Part shown: positions 7,814 to 15,179 of the stretch, piece by piece
How the letters are laid out: each line of letters begins with the position of its first letter
How positions within the stretch are numbered: the first letter of the stretch is position 1
Assembly (NCBI RefSeq): GCF_004143485.2
Contig: NZ_ML974131.1
Location: 53,857 to 117,856, forward strand
Direction of reading: 5' to 3'
Source: Halorussus amylolyticus
Lineage (GTDB): Archaea; Halobacteriota; Halobacteria; Halobacteriales; Haladaptataceae
DNA length: 64,000 nucleotides
Made by a program: the position numbers and the translations under genes
Notes under the pieces: model-generated
What the model was told of the DNA's origin: nothing
Database searches by the model: none
The model's input: only the letters and a program-made list of their open reading frames with translations

Positions 7814-7967
7814 CTATCGGTACGTCACGGTGAGCGGACAAAAAAGCGGTGTGTCGGTCGGTATCGAAACGGTGCGTACGAATCACGTGATTTTGTGGAA
7901 TAAAATGTGGTACGGCGCGAAGTCGCCGGACGAACATTTATCAGAAGTGCGGACCAACGTACACATA

Positions 7968-8186
7968 ATGGCGAGTTCTGCGAAAGACACCGACCCGGAC
8001 GGCGTCGAATTTATCCAAGAGTCGGATGGTCGGGTCACGGCGAAAGACCGCTTGACTGGAGTTGCTTCGTTCGGTGAGACGCGAGCGGAAGCACTCCGAA
8101 TGCTCGCCGACGCACTGGAGTCCCACGAGGAAGCCACGAACCATCCGGACGATGAAGTCCCGGAAAGTGACGCGCCGTGGCTGTGA
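7968..8186 (+). CDS. hicB: HicB-like antitoxin
   Basis: 72 residues from ATG 7968: FIQESDGRVTAKDRLTGVAS, then FGETRAEALRMLADALESHE, the usual HicB partial RNase H-like fold with the G.T..EAL...AL.. helix. The longer upstream frame is rejected because TTTATC at about 7937 is a TATA-like box that predicts transcription starting at about this ATG. The toxin gene begins 4 nt after the stop. It neutralises HicA and usually represses the operon; antitoxin-first order is common in haloarchaea. Confidence 0.82.
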   Translation: MASSAKDTDPDGVEFIQESDGRVTAKDRLTGVASFGETRAEALRMLADALESHEEATNHPDDEVPESDAPWL

Positions 8187-8190
8187 ACGC

Positions 8191-8439
8191 GTGGCGTCGA
8201 AAAACATCACCGGCCGCGAGATTCTGAAGGTACTGACCGACAATAGCTACGTCGTCGCCTCACGGACTGGAAGCCACGTCACGCTAAAATGGCGGTCGCC
8301 CCACGACGGTAAGGTACGTCGAGTGACGGTGCCGGACACGAAGAAAACGATACCACGCGGAACGCTAAGTAGCATTGCGGAGGACTGCGGTGCGGAGGAT
8401 TTCGAGGAATGGTGCGCGTGGATTAATCGAAATTCGTGA
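8191..8439 (+). CDS. hicA: HicA-like toxin (mRNA interferase)
   Basis: 82 residues from GTG 8191, right after the hicB stop. It contains ITGREILKVLTDNSYVVASR and GSHVTLKW, the dsRBD-like HicA fold with the catalytic His in GSH, followed by RVTVPDTKKTIPRGTLSSI. HicA cleaves mRNA when not bound by HicB. No ATG fits; the GTG start gives the family's usual length. Confidence 0.85.
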   Translation: MASKNITGREILKVLTDNSYVVASRTGSHVTLKWRSPHDGKVRRVTVPDTKKTIPRGTLSSIAEDCGAEDFEEWCAWINRNS

Positions 8440-8475
8440 ACTGAACAGAAACCGAGTCCGAACGACCGAACAGTT

Positions 8476-9864
8476 CTACCCGAACGGCCCCATCCCGCCC
8501 ATACCGCCGCCACCGCCTCCGCCGCCCTGCATCTTCTTCATCATGCGCTCCATGTTGCCCTGGCCCATCCCTTGGAACTGTTTGAGGGTCTGGGACATCA
8601 TCTTGTGCTGTTCGAGGAGTTCGCGGACCGTCTCCTCGTCGGTCCCGCTCCCGCGGGCGATGCGCTCGACCTGACTCGCACCGATGGCTCGCGGGTGTTC
8701 GAGTTCGGCTTCGGTCATCGAGTCCATGATGACCTCGAAACGCCGCATCCGGTCTTGAGTCACGTCCATCGCGTCGTCCGGGAGTTCGTCCATCAGGCCG
8801 CCGCCCAGTCCGGGAATCATGTCCATCACCTGGTCGAGCGGTCCCATGTTGTTCATCGCCGTCATCTGTCGGCGCATGTCCTTCAGGGTGAACTCGCCCT
8901 TGAGCATGTCCTCGGGGTCCCAGTCTTCGTCTTCCTCCTGGGTCTCCTCCATCGCGCGCTCGACGCGCTCGGTGAGCTGCTTGAGGTCGCCCATCCCGAG
9001 CAAGCGCGAAATGAACCCCGAGGGTTCGAAGCGTTCGATGTCCCGAACCGTCTCGCCGGTCCCGAGGAACGCGATTGACGAGTCGGTCTCGTTGACCGCG
9101 GTGAGCGCGCCGCCACCCTTCGCGGTCCCGTCGAGCTTCGTGATGACGACACCCTCGATGCCGATGGACTCCTCGAACTGGCGGGCCTGGTCTTTCGCGC
9201 CCTGCCCGATTGCGGCGTCGAGGACGAGCAGATTCCGGTCGGGATTCACGACCTCCTCTATCTCCTCGATTTCGGCGATGAGGTCGTCTTCGAGCGCGTG
9301 GCGACCCGCGGTGTCCACGATGTGCACGTCGGCGTCGCTCGTGGCCTCCAGTCCCTCGCGGGCGATTTCGACTGGGTCCTCGGCGTCGGGGTCGCCGTAG
9401 AAGTCCACCTCGGCGCGCTCGGTCATCTCCTTGGCCTGGTCGTACGCGCCGGGCCGGAAGGTGTCGGTCTGGATGACCGCCGGACGGAGGCCCTTCTTCG
9501 CGAACCACCACGCCATCTTCGCGGACGTGGTGGTCTTGCCCGACCCCTGAAGCCCCGCGAGCAGGATGGTCTGGTCTTCGAGCGGGAGGTCGGTACTCTC
9601 GCCCACGAGCGCCACCATCTCCTCGTAGACGATGCTGAGGACGTGGTCGCGGGCGGAGGTGCCGCCCGGCGGTTCTTCGTCCAGCGCGCGCTCTTTGATG
9701 GAGTCCGAAAGCTCCATCACGAGGCTCACCTCTACGTCGGCCTGTAGGAGCGAGCGCTGAATCTCCTTGACAATCTCCTCGATGTCCGCCTCGGTCACGC
9801 GGGACTGCCCGCTGAGTTTGCCGAGGGAACCGCGAAGAGAGCTTCCCAAATCGTCGAGTACCAT
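8476..9864 (-). CDS. srp54: Signal recognition particle 54 kDa protein
   Basis: 462 residues from ATG 9864 ([20 protein letters not shown]). The N domain is followed by the G domain with [15 protein letters not shown] (G1), [21 protein letters not shown] (G3) and [13 protein letters not shown] (G4/G5), then a Met-rich M domain ending in [20 protein letters not shown]. It binds signal sequences and SRP RNA and delivers ribosomes to FtsY at the membrane. A longer frame upstream has no conserved N-terminal match. FtsY lies about 0.8 kb away with two small genes between. Confidence 0.97.
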   Translation of the reverse strand: MVLDDLGSSLRGSLGKLSGQSRVTEADIEEIVKEIQRSLLQADVEVSLVMELSDSIKERALDEEPPGGTSARDHVLSIVYEEMVALVGESTDLPLEDQTILLAGLQGSGKTTTSAKMAWWFAKKGLRPAVIQTDTFRPGAYDQAKEMTERAEVDFYGDPDAEDPVEIAREGLEATSDADVHIVDTAGRHALEDDLIAEIEEIEEVVNPDRNLLVLDAAIGQGAKDQARQFEESIGIEGVVITKLDGTAKGGGALTAVNETDSSIAFLGTGETVRDIERFEPSGFISRLLGMGDLKQLTERVERAMEETQEEDEDWDPEDMLKGEFTLKDMRRQMTAMNNMGPLDQVMDMIPGLGGGLMDELPDDAMDVTQDRMRRFEVIMDSMTEAELEHPRAIGASQVERIARGSGTDEETVRELLEQHKMMSQTLKQFQGMGQGNMERMMKKMQGGGGGGGGMGGMGPFG

Positions 9865-9992
9865 CGTTGTTCGTGGATAGACTGCGCGGGCGTTAAAGCC
9901 TTTTTCTAGCCTACGTGTGCGAACCGACGTATCTCGGGTCAGACCCACCGACTCGGTTTTAGAGTGCGACCAAGGCGGAGGCCCCCTCGTCC

Positions 9993-10289
9993 CTACTCGG
10001 GTTCGTCGGGGGCGCTCTCCGCCGACACGGTCAGACCCCACGGCCTGACCTTCACGTCAACGCTGTTCCAACGCTTCGGCACGAGCCGAAGACTGAGAAC
10101 GTCGACTGCAATCGTCACTACCGACAGTAGAAGTGCCCATATCATAGATTTCTCAAGCGCGGTGCCAGGACACCGAGCGGGATTCTCTATCCGTAAATCG
10201 CCAGTTCTGACTCCAACGTTCGTCGCTTCGGTTTCAACTGAAAAGCGAACAGTAGTCGCGTTCACGCTCGAAGTAAGCGTCGCTGCCAT
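9993..10289 (-). CDS. Hypothetical protein with one membrane segment
   Basis: 98 residues; a beta-rich polar N-terminal part ([20 protein letters not shown]) is followed by one hydrophobic helix at about 48-66 ([17 protein letters not shown]) and a basic-then-acidic tail. Base composition is lower in GC than neighbours. It is divergent from the membrane protein at 10347; the gap holds an A/T-rich stretch that could serve either gene. No family recognised; it might be a spurious frame. Confidence 0.4.
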   Translation of the reverse strand: MAATLTSSVNATTVRFSVETEATNVGVRTGDLRIENPARCPGTALEKSMIWALLLSVVTIAVDVLSLRLVPKRWNSVDVKVRPWGLTVSAESAPDEPE

Positions 10290-10346
10290 CCGGCCGATAC
10301 GCTTATTTTACTCCCTTCGAAACTCACGACCGCACTAGTTCAATGC

Positions 10347-10622
10347 ATGGCACGCGATTTAAATCAGGCACGCGACGATTCGGTAGCAACGAACGGTGAA
10401 CGCGCGGACGTGACGGGCGAACCGCGAGGCCGGTCGCTCGGCCAACTGGCTGGCGAACTCGCGTCCGACGCGTACAACATCGTGGTGGCGCTCGCCATCC
10501 TCTCGGCGTCGTACTGGGTGATGTTCCGTCACCTCCCGGTCGAGTGGTTCACGCTCGGGTTGGCGGCGATGGGACTCATCGCGGTGAACGTCGTCGTGGC
10601 GCTCCGCCACTGGTACGCGTAA
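10347..10622 (+). CDS. Small membrane protein, function unknown
   Basis: 91 residues: a polar N-terminal third (about 1-40) followed by two hydrophobic helices (about 45-60, IVVALAILSASYWVM, and 68-86, LGLAAMGLIAVNVVVAL). It sits convergent to ftsY with a 12 bp gap. The strong codon bias matches other genes here. No family recognised. Confidence 0.6.
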   Translation: MARDLNQARDDSVATNGERADVTGEPRGRSLGQLAGELASDAYNIVVALAILSASYWVMFRHLPVEWFTLGLAAMGLIAVNVVVALRHWYA

Positions 10623-10634
10623 AAACGGGCGCGG

Positions 10635-11702
10635 CTACTCGTCGTCGGTCCCGAGGAGGCGCTCGACCAACTCTTCGGGGTCGAATCGCTCGATGTCGTC
10701 GTAGCCCTGTCCGGTACCGAGAAAGAGGATGGGCTTGCCCGTGACGTGCGCGATGGAGATTGCCGCCCCGCCCTGCGAGTCGGCGTCGGCCTTCGTCAGC
10801 ACCGCGCCGTCGATTTCCGCGGCGTCGTTGAACTGCTTGGCTCGCTGGACCGCGTCCTGTCCGGCCACCGCCTCGTCCACGAACAGCACCATGTCAGGAC
10901 CGACGACGCGACCGATCTTCTCTAGCTGGTCCATCAGGCCCTCGTCGGTGTGGAGCCGACCCGCGGTGTCGCCGAGCACTACGTCGATGTCGTGGGACTC
11001 GGCGTACTCCACGGCGTCGTAGATGACCGCCGCGGGGTCGCCGCCCTGCTCGTGGGCGATGAGCTTCGTATCGAGGTTGTCGGCGTGCTCTCGAATCTGC
11101 TCGTTGGCTCCCGCGCGGTAGGTGTCGCCGTTCGCGAGCACCGTCGAGAGGCCCTGTTCCTCGAAGTACTGCGAGAGCTTCGCGATGGTCGTCGTCTTGC
11201 CGACGCCGTTGACGCCGGTGAAGATGATTGTGACGGGCTTGTCGGCCTCCCGAACTCGGCTGTCGAAGTCGAACTGGCCGACCGAGATGACCGACAGCAG
11301 CGAGTCGGCGAGCGCCTGTTCGACCACGTCGGCGGTCTCGTCGCTGAACGACCGGGTCGCACCCGAGAGGTCCTCGCGGATGCGCTCCAGAATCTCGTTG
11401 GCGACGCTCAGCTCCACGTCGCTTTCGAGGAGCGCCATCTCCAGTTCCCAGAGCGGGTCTTCGAGGTCCTGTTCCTCGATGACGATTTCGCCCTTCGCGA
11501 ACGACTTGGCCTTCTTCGCGAAGCTGTTAGACGAACTGGCGTCGGTCGAGTCGTCGTCGGGTTCGGCCTCCTTCGGCTCGGATTCGGCGCTCGCCGGGGC
11601 TTCGCTTTCGGCCTCGGCTTCGGCGTCCGCCGCTTTCTCCTCGGTCGTCTCCTCGACGTCGCTCCGAAAACTCCCGAGTTTGTCCTTCAGGCTGTCGAAC
11701 AT
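10635..11702 (-). CDS. ftsY: Signal recognition particle receptor FtsY
   Basis: 355 residues. An acidic N-terminal A domain (about 1-75, rich in Glu/Ala/Asp) precedes the NG domain with TGVNGVGKTTTIAKLSQYF (G1), NGDTYRAGANEQ, DTAGRLHTDEGL (G3) and TKADADSQGGAAIS (G4/G5). It docks the SRP-ribosome complex at the membrane. It starts 6 nt after the prefoldin alpha stop, so it is the third gene of the L20a-prefoldin-ftsY operon. Confidence 0.97.
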   Translation of the reverse strand: MFDSLKDKLGSFRSDVEETTEEKAADAEAEAESEAPASAESEPKEAEPDDDSTDASSSNSFAKKAKSFAKGEIVIEEQDLEDPLWELEMALLESDVELSVANEILERIREDLSGATRSFSDETADVVEQALADSLLSVISVGQFDFDSRVREADKPVTIIFTGVNGVGKTTTIAKLSQYFEEQGLSTVLANGDTYRAGANEQIREHADNLDTKLIAHEQGGDPAAVIYDAVEYAESHDIDVVLGDTAGRLHTDEGLMDQLEKIGRVVGPDMVLFVDEAVAGQDAVQRAKQFNDAAEIDGAVLTKADADSQGGAAISIAHVTGKPILFLGTGQGYDDIERFDPEELVERLLGTDDE

Positions 11703-11708
11703 CGCCGA

Positions 11709-12170
11709 TTACTCGTCCTCGTCCTGCTGGCCCTGCATCTGCTGCATCTGCTGTTGCATCTGCTGTTGCTGAAGTTGCTGGGCCTTCTGCTCCAGTTGGC
11801 TGCTCTCGTCTTCGACCTCACCGACCTCGTCTTCGAGGTCGGCGATGCGGTCGTCGAGGGTGTCCTGCTTGGTTTCGAGGGTGTCCACGGCGTCGTCCTC
11901 CTCGCGCTCTGCGGCGTAGCCGCCGCCGAGTTCCACGACGACCTCGTCCAAGTCCTGCACTTCGGCGTGGACGTGTGCGCCGCCGCCGAGCGGGACCTGC
12001 ACGACCGACCCGGTTTCGAGCGCGTCGAGGGTGTCGATGGCCTCGTCGATTTCGGTCTTCTCGTCGCGGAGGTCCTCGATTTCGCCTTCGAGTGCCTCCT
12101 TGTGCTGTTCGAGCTCCTGCAACTGCTGGGAGAGCTCCTGAAGTTCGGGGTTGCCGCCGCCACCCATCAT
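11709..12170 (-). CDS. pfdA: Prefoldin subunit alpha
   Basis: 153 residues with two long coiled coils (about 8-50 and 98-145) flanking a beta-hairpin region with VVQVPLGGGAHVHAEV and VVVELGGGYAAEREED, the archaeal alpha-prefoldin signature. The C-terminus is Gln-rich. It forms the hexameric chaperone with prefoldin beta that passes nascent chains to the thermosome. The ATG overlaps the stop of the ribosomal protein gene (ATGA). Confidence 0.95.
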   Translation of the reverse strand: MMGGGGNPELQELSQQLQELEQHKEALEGEIEDLRDEKTEIDEAIDTLDALETGSVVQVPLGGGAHVHAEVQDLDEVVVELGGGYAAEREEDDAVDTLETKQDTLDDRIADLEDEVGEVEDESSQLEQKAQQLQQQQMQQQMQQMQGQQDEDE

Positions 12171-12343
12171 CGGGCTTCGACCTCCGAAATGTCGACCTGA
12201 GTGCGCTTCAGTCCGTGTCGCCCGCCGAAGTTGGCGTAGGCGTGTTCGCGCGCCACGTTCTCGTTGGTGGCGTCGATGCTCGTCTCGAAGTTTCGCCAGC
12301 CGTCTCGGGCTTGGTATCGTCCGCGTACAGTAAACTCACTCAT
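12167..12343 (-). CDS. rpl20a: Ribosomal protein L20a (L18Ae/LX family)
   Basis: 58 residues from ATG 12343: MSEFTVRGRYQARDGWRNFE, then an END-type segment NENVAREHAYANFGGRHGLK and the final QVDISEVEAR. This is the haloarchaeal LX/L18a protein of the large subunit. It heads the operon with pfdA and ftsY, with a 4 nt overlap to pfdA. Confidence 0.93.
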   Translation of the reverse strand: MSEFTVRGRYQARDGWRNFETSIDATNENVAREHAYANFGGRHGLKRTQVDISEVEAR

Positions 12344-12403
12344 GGCTCTACGTGGGGCATCCGCAGGGAAGTATTTTCCTACTCGGTGACGACCCGACGC
12401 GAT

Positions 12404-12661
12404 TCAGTCGGTGAGTTCGTACACCTTTCGGCGGGCGTCGCCGGGGTCGCGATACTCGACGACGACGCCGCAGTCTTCGAGGCTCCGGACCCCCGACCGA
12501 ACCGCGTCCCGCGAGAGACCGCCGTCCGCGATTAGCTCGGACTGGCTCCGACGACCGCGGTACTCCAGCAGTTTGTACACCAACTTCGCGCTCGGCGAAC
12601 AGGCCGAAACGCAGGCCAGTCCCTCGTCATCGGTTCTTTCGCTGTCGGTCTCGCTGGTCAC
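12404..12661 (-). CDS. Winged-helix transcriptional regulator coupled to the ArsC-like gene
   Basis: 85 residues from GTG 12661, which overlaps the TGA of the upstream phosphatase gene. After an acidic N-terminus the protein has SAKLVYKLLEYRGRRSQSEL, then SRDAVRSGVRSLEDCGVVVE and YRDPGDARRKVYEL, a clear winged-helix layout close to MarR/ArsR types. Cys residues sit at CVSAC before helix 1, possibly metal-sensing. Co-translation with the ArsC-like phosphatase and an imperfect palindrome before the operon suggest autoregulation; the inducer is unknown. Confidence 0.8.
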   Translation of the reverse strand: MTSETDSERTDDEGLACVSACSPSAKLVYKLLEYRGRRSQSELIADGGLSRDAVRSGVRSLEDCGVVVEYRDPGDARRKVYELTD

Positions 12662-13107
12662 GTTCCTGACGTTCCCTCGACGCCGGTCTCGGCGTCGCGC
12701 TCGCGTTCGAGTTCGTCGAACAGGTCGGCGACCCGGCCCTCGATTTCGTCTCGAATCGCCCGGACCGCGTCGGGGTCCCGGCCGTCGGGGTCGTCGAGTC
12801 CCCAGTCGCGGTTCTCGCCCGACCACGTTGCAGGGCACACGTCCTTGGCCGAACATCCCATCGTGACGACGTACTCGCAGTCCTGTAAGTCCTCGAACGT
12901 CACTTCTTTCGGGGTTCGGTCTGAGAGGTCGAAGCCCTCCTCGCGCATGACCTCGACGACCTCCTCGTGGACGTAGTCGGCGGGGTCAGTCCCGCCGGTG
13001 ACGATTTCGACCCACTCCGTACCCCGGCGACCGCGCTCGCGCTCGGCGAGCGCGGTCGCCATCTGGCTTCGGCCCGCGTTCTGGACGCAGACGAACGCGA
13101 CTTTCAT
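12658..13107 (-). CDS. arsC: Low-molecular-weight phosphatase / arsenate reductase (ArsC-like)
   Basis: 149 residues. The start FVCVQNAGRSQMA is the CX5R loop of LMW protein tyrosine phosphatases and thioredoxin-linked arsenate reductases. DEEDLS-type elements are replaced by MREEGFDLSDRTPKEV, then CEYVVTMGCSAKDVCPATWS supplies the additional redox cysteines typical of arsenate reductases, followed by WGLDDPDGRD. It would reduce arsenate to arsenite in the cytoplasm. No arsenite exporter gene is next to it. The ATG overlaps the stop of a 23-codon upstream ORF. Confidence 0.88.
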   Translation of the reverse strand: MKVAFVCVQNAGRSQMATALAERERGRRGTEWVEIVTGGTDPADYVHEEVVEVMREEGFDLSDRTPKEVTFEDLQDCEYVVTMGCSAKDVCPATWSGENRDWGLDDPDGRDPDAVRAIRDEIEGRVADLFDELERERDAETGVEGTSGT

Positions 13108-13175
13108 TCGTCGTCCCCCGCGGGCGTTGCGAGCGAGCAGTCGATTCGATACCGGGTGTCGGTAGCGTGCGCCAT
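13104..13175 (-). CDS. 23-codon upstream ORF translationally coupled to arsC-like gene
   Basis: ATG 13175 opens a 23-codon frame (MAHATDTRYRIDCSLATPAG, then DDE) whose TGA overlaps the ATG of the ArsC-like gene. A TATA-like CTTATTTGAATA on the minus strand at about 13195-13206 puts the predicted transcript start at about this ATG, making it the first ORF of a leaderless mRNA. It could be a regulatory leader peptide or a cryptic small protein. Confidence 0.35.
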   Translation of the reverse strand: MAHATDTRYRIDCSLATPAGDDE

Positions 13176-13185
13176 CGGTGGAACG

Positions 13186-13204
13186 ATTGAACAGGTATTC
13201 AAAT
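13186..13204 (-). promoter_or_regulatory. Imperfect palindrome over the TATA region of the arsC-like operon
   Basis: ATTGAAC..ATTCAAAT spans 13186-13204 and has TTGAA/TTCAA half-sites, overlapping the likely TATA box of the operon that ends with the winged-helix gene. It is a natural candidate for the operator of that regulator. Confidence 0.4.
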
Positions 13205-13251
13205 AAGCGTTCCGTGTCGGAGAACCGTCGCGTGTTGAACGTCCAAATTCC

Positions 13252-14331
13252 TCACGCGTCGAACGCCCGGAGCGCGTCGAGTCGGGCCGCGGCGCTCCCG
13301 TCGGCGAGGGCGTCTCGCGCTTGCGAGACGCCCTCGCCGACCGAGTCCGCGTCGCCGCCCGCGTAGATTCGGAACCCGGCGTTGAGCGCGACGGCGTCCG
13401 CGAAGGCGTCGTCGCGCTCGCCCGCCAGCACGTCCTCGGTGACGCGGGCGGAATCCGCGGGGAGGTCTTCGACGCGCAGGTCCTCGCGGTCGAAGTCCGC
13501 GCCGAAATCCGCGGTTTCGATTTCGTCGTCCGCGACTTCGCCGCCCGACCACTCGGCGACTCGCGTCGTGCCGGGGCGAACGTCGTCGTACCCCTCCATG
13601 CCTTGGGCCATCACGACGCGCTCGAACGGGAGTTTCTCGCTCTCTCGAATCGCGTTCGCGATGCGCTCGGCGTACGAGAGGTGGTAGAAGCTCCCGAAGT
13701 GGGCGCTCGCGTTCGCGGGGTTCGCCAGCGTCTCGACCGTGTTGATGGAGGTCCGAACCCCGACCGACTCGCGGACCTCGCGCCGGGCGTGGACGAGCGG
13801 ATTGAACCGCGATTGGGCGTAGAAGCCGAACCCGACCGCATCGACCATCGCGGCGCTCTCGGCGGGGTCGAGGTCGGTCGAAACCCCGAGTTCGGCCAGC
13901 ACGTCGCCGTAGGTCGTGCCGTGCTTCGCGGGGAGTTTCGGGCCGCTGTGGGCCACGACCGGGGTTCCGGTCGCGGCCGCGACCAGTCCCGACGCGACTC
14001 CCAGTACCGCGGTCTTGCGCTTGCCGTCGTAGTTGGCCCCGCAGTCCACGGGGTCGGCGTCCGGTGCTGAGGTCCGAACCGACCGCTCGCGCATCGAATC
14101 CACGAACCCCGCGAGTTCCTCGGGCGTGCTCTCCTTCCAGCGATTCGCCAGCAGGAACGCCCCGAGTGTCGCGGGGTCGGGGTCGCCCGCGAGCACGCGG
14201 TCGAACGCCTCCCTCGCCTGCTCGTAGCTCATGTCGTCGGCGGTCTTCGGCCCGGAACCGACGACCTCGGTCAGGAGCCTCCGGAGCGTCCACTCGCCGT
14301 CGATGGACCTGCTGACGTGAGACGGCGTCAC
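13252..14331 (-). CDS. TrpD-like phosphoribosyltransferase family protein
   Basis: 359 residues, related to anthranilate phosphoribosyltransferase (class III glycosyltransferase fold). It has LGAFLLANRWKESTPEELAG in the helical N-domain, DCGANYDGKRKTAVLG in place of the glycine-rich PRPP loop, and VVAHSGPKLPAKHGTTYGDV corresponding to the KHGNR..SS region. The changes from canonical TrpD, and its position at the end of the siroheme operon (4 nt overlap with cobA), suggest a divergent TrpD2/YbiB-type role rather than tryptophan synthesis. A 19 bp-arm hairpin lies inside the 3' part. Confidence 0.8.
   Translation of the reverse strand: MTPSHVSRSIDGEWTLRRLLTEVVGSGPKTADDMSYEQAREAFDRVLAGDPDPATLGAFLLANRWKESTPEELAGFVDSMRERSVRTSAPDADPVDCGANYDGKRKTAVLGVASGLVAAATGTPVVAHSGPKLPAKHGTTYGDVLAELGVSTDLDPAESAAMVDAVGFGFYAQSRFNPLVHARREVRESVGVRTSINTVETLANPANASAHFGSFYHLSYAERIANAIRESEKLPFERVVMAQGMEGYDDVRPGTTRVAEWSGGEVADDEIETADFGADFDREDLRVEDLPADSARVTEDVLAGERDDAFADAVALNAGFRIYAGGDADSVGEGVSQARDALADGSAAARLDALRAFDA
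13300..13341. repeat. Perfect inverted repeat inside the TrpD-like gene
   Basis: Arms of 19 bp at 13300-13318 and 13323-13341 with a 4 nt loop. It codes for residues near the C-terminus (SVGEGVSQARDALADG) and keeps the frame open. Confidence 0.9.
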
Positions 14332-15179
14332 TGGTGGTTCACCTCGATTTCGTCCTCGGCGGACGCGGCGGCCGGACTCGCGGGACCTAACTCGCTCGCG
14401 CCACCGGACAGGCAGTGGGCGACGGTCTCTCGAACGCCCACCACGTCGCCGACGACGGTGACTGCGGGCGGTTCGATGTCGGCCCGTCGGGCGCGCTCGA
14501 CGATGGTGTCGAGCGTCCCGGTCACGGTTCGCTCGCCCGGAAGCGTGGCGCGCTCGACCATCGCGACCGGCGTCTCCCGACCGACGCCGGACTCGGCGAG
14601 CGCGGCCACGTTGTCGGGCAGGCGACCCACGCCCATCAGGACGACGAGGGTGCCTCCGGCGCTCACGATGCTGGCGAGCGCGTCCCAGTCGATGGCGCTG
14701 TCGGGCTTGGCGGGGTCCTCGTGGCCGGTGACGACCGCGAGCGCGGAGGCGTGGTCGCGGTGGGTCGGCGGCACCCCGGCGGCGCTCGGCGCGGCGATGG
14801 CGCTGGTCACGCCCGGTACGAACTCGAACGGGACGCCGTGGCGCGCGAGGTGTTCGGCCTCCTCGCCGCCCCGGCCGAACACGGTCGGGTCGCCGCCCTT
14901 GAGTCGGACCACGTCCCTTCCGGCCCGCGCCTCGCGCACGAGCAAGTCGTTGATTTCGGCCTGGGGCGTGCGCTCGCCGTCGGGTCGCTTGCCGACGTTC
15001 TCGACCGCGGTTCGTTCGGGAATCGATTCGACGACGCCGTTGCCCACGAGGTTGTCGTGGAAGACGATGTCCGCTTCGTCGAGGAGTCGCCGGGCCTTCA
15101 CGGTCAGGAGTTCGGGGTCACCCGGCCCGCCCCCGACGAGCGAGACGGTTCCGGTGGTGGTTGGATTCGGTTGGCTCAT
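14328..15179 (-). CDS. cobA: Uroporphyrinogen-III C-methyltransferase
   Basis: 283 residues from ATG 15179. It shows VSLVGGGPGDPELLTVKA at the N-terminus, DIVFHDNLV, VRLKGGDPTVFGRGGEEAEH, then VPFEFVPGVTSAIAAPSAAG and PPTHRDHASALAVVTGHE, all hallmark SUMT motifs. It transfers two methyl groups from SAM to uroporphyrinogen III to make precorrin-2, precursor of siroheme. It overlaps CbiX upstream and the TrpD-like gene downstream by 4 nt each. The long frame upstream of the ATG is a shadow of cbiX. Confidence 0.95.
   Translation of the reverse strand: MSQPNPTTTGTVSLVGGGPGDPELLTVKARRLLDEADIVFHDNLVGNGVVESIPERTAVENVGKRPDGERTPQAEINDLLVREARAGRDVVRLKGGDPTVFGRGGEEAEHLARHGVPFEFVPGVTSAIAAPSAAGVPPTHRDHASALAVVTGHEDPAKPDSAIDWDALASIVSAGGTLVVLMGVGRLPDNVAALAESGVGRETPVAMVERATLPGERTVTGTLDTIVERARRADIEPPAVTVVGDVVGVRETVAHCLSGGASELGPASPAAASAEDEIEVNHQ

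Noticed and set aside
9865..10041. N-terminal extension of SRP54 upstream of 9864
   Set aside because: SRP54 begins with [12 protein letters not shown]; the extension is unlike any family member and covers the promoter.
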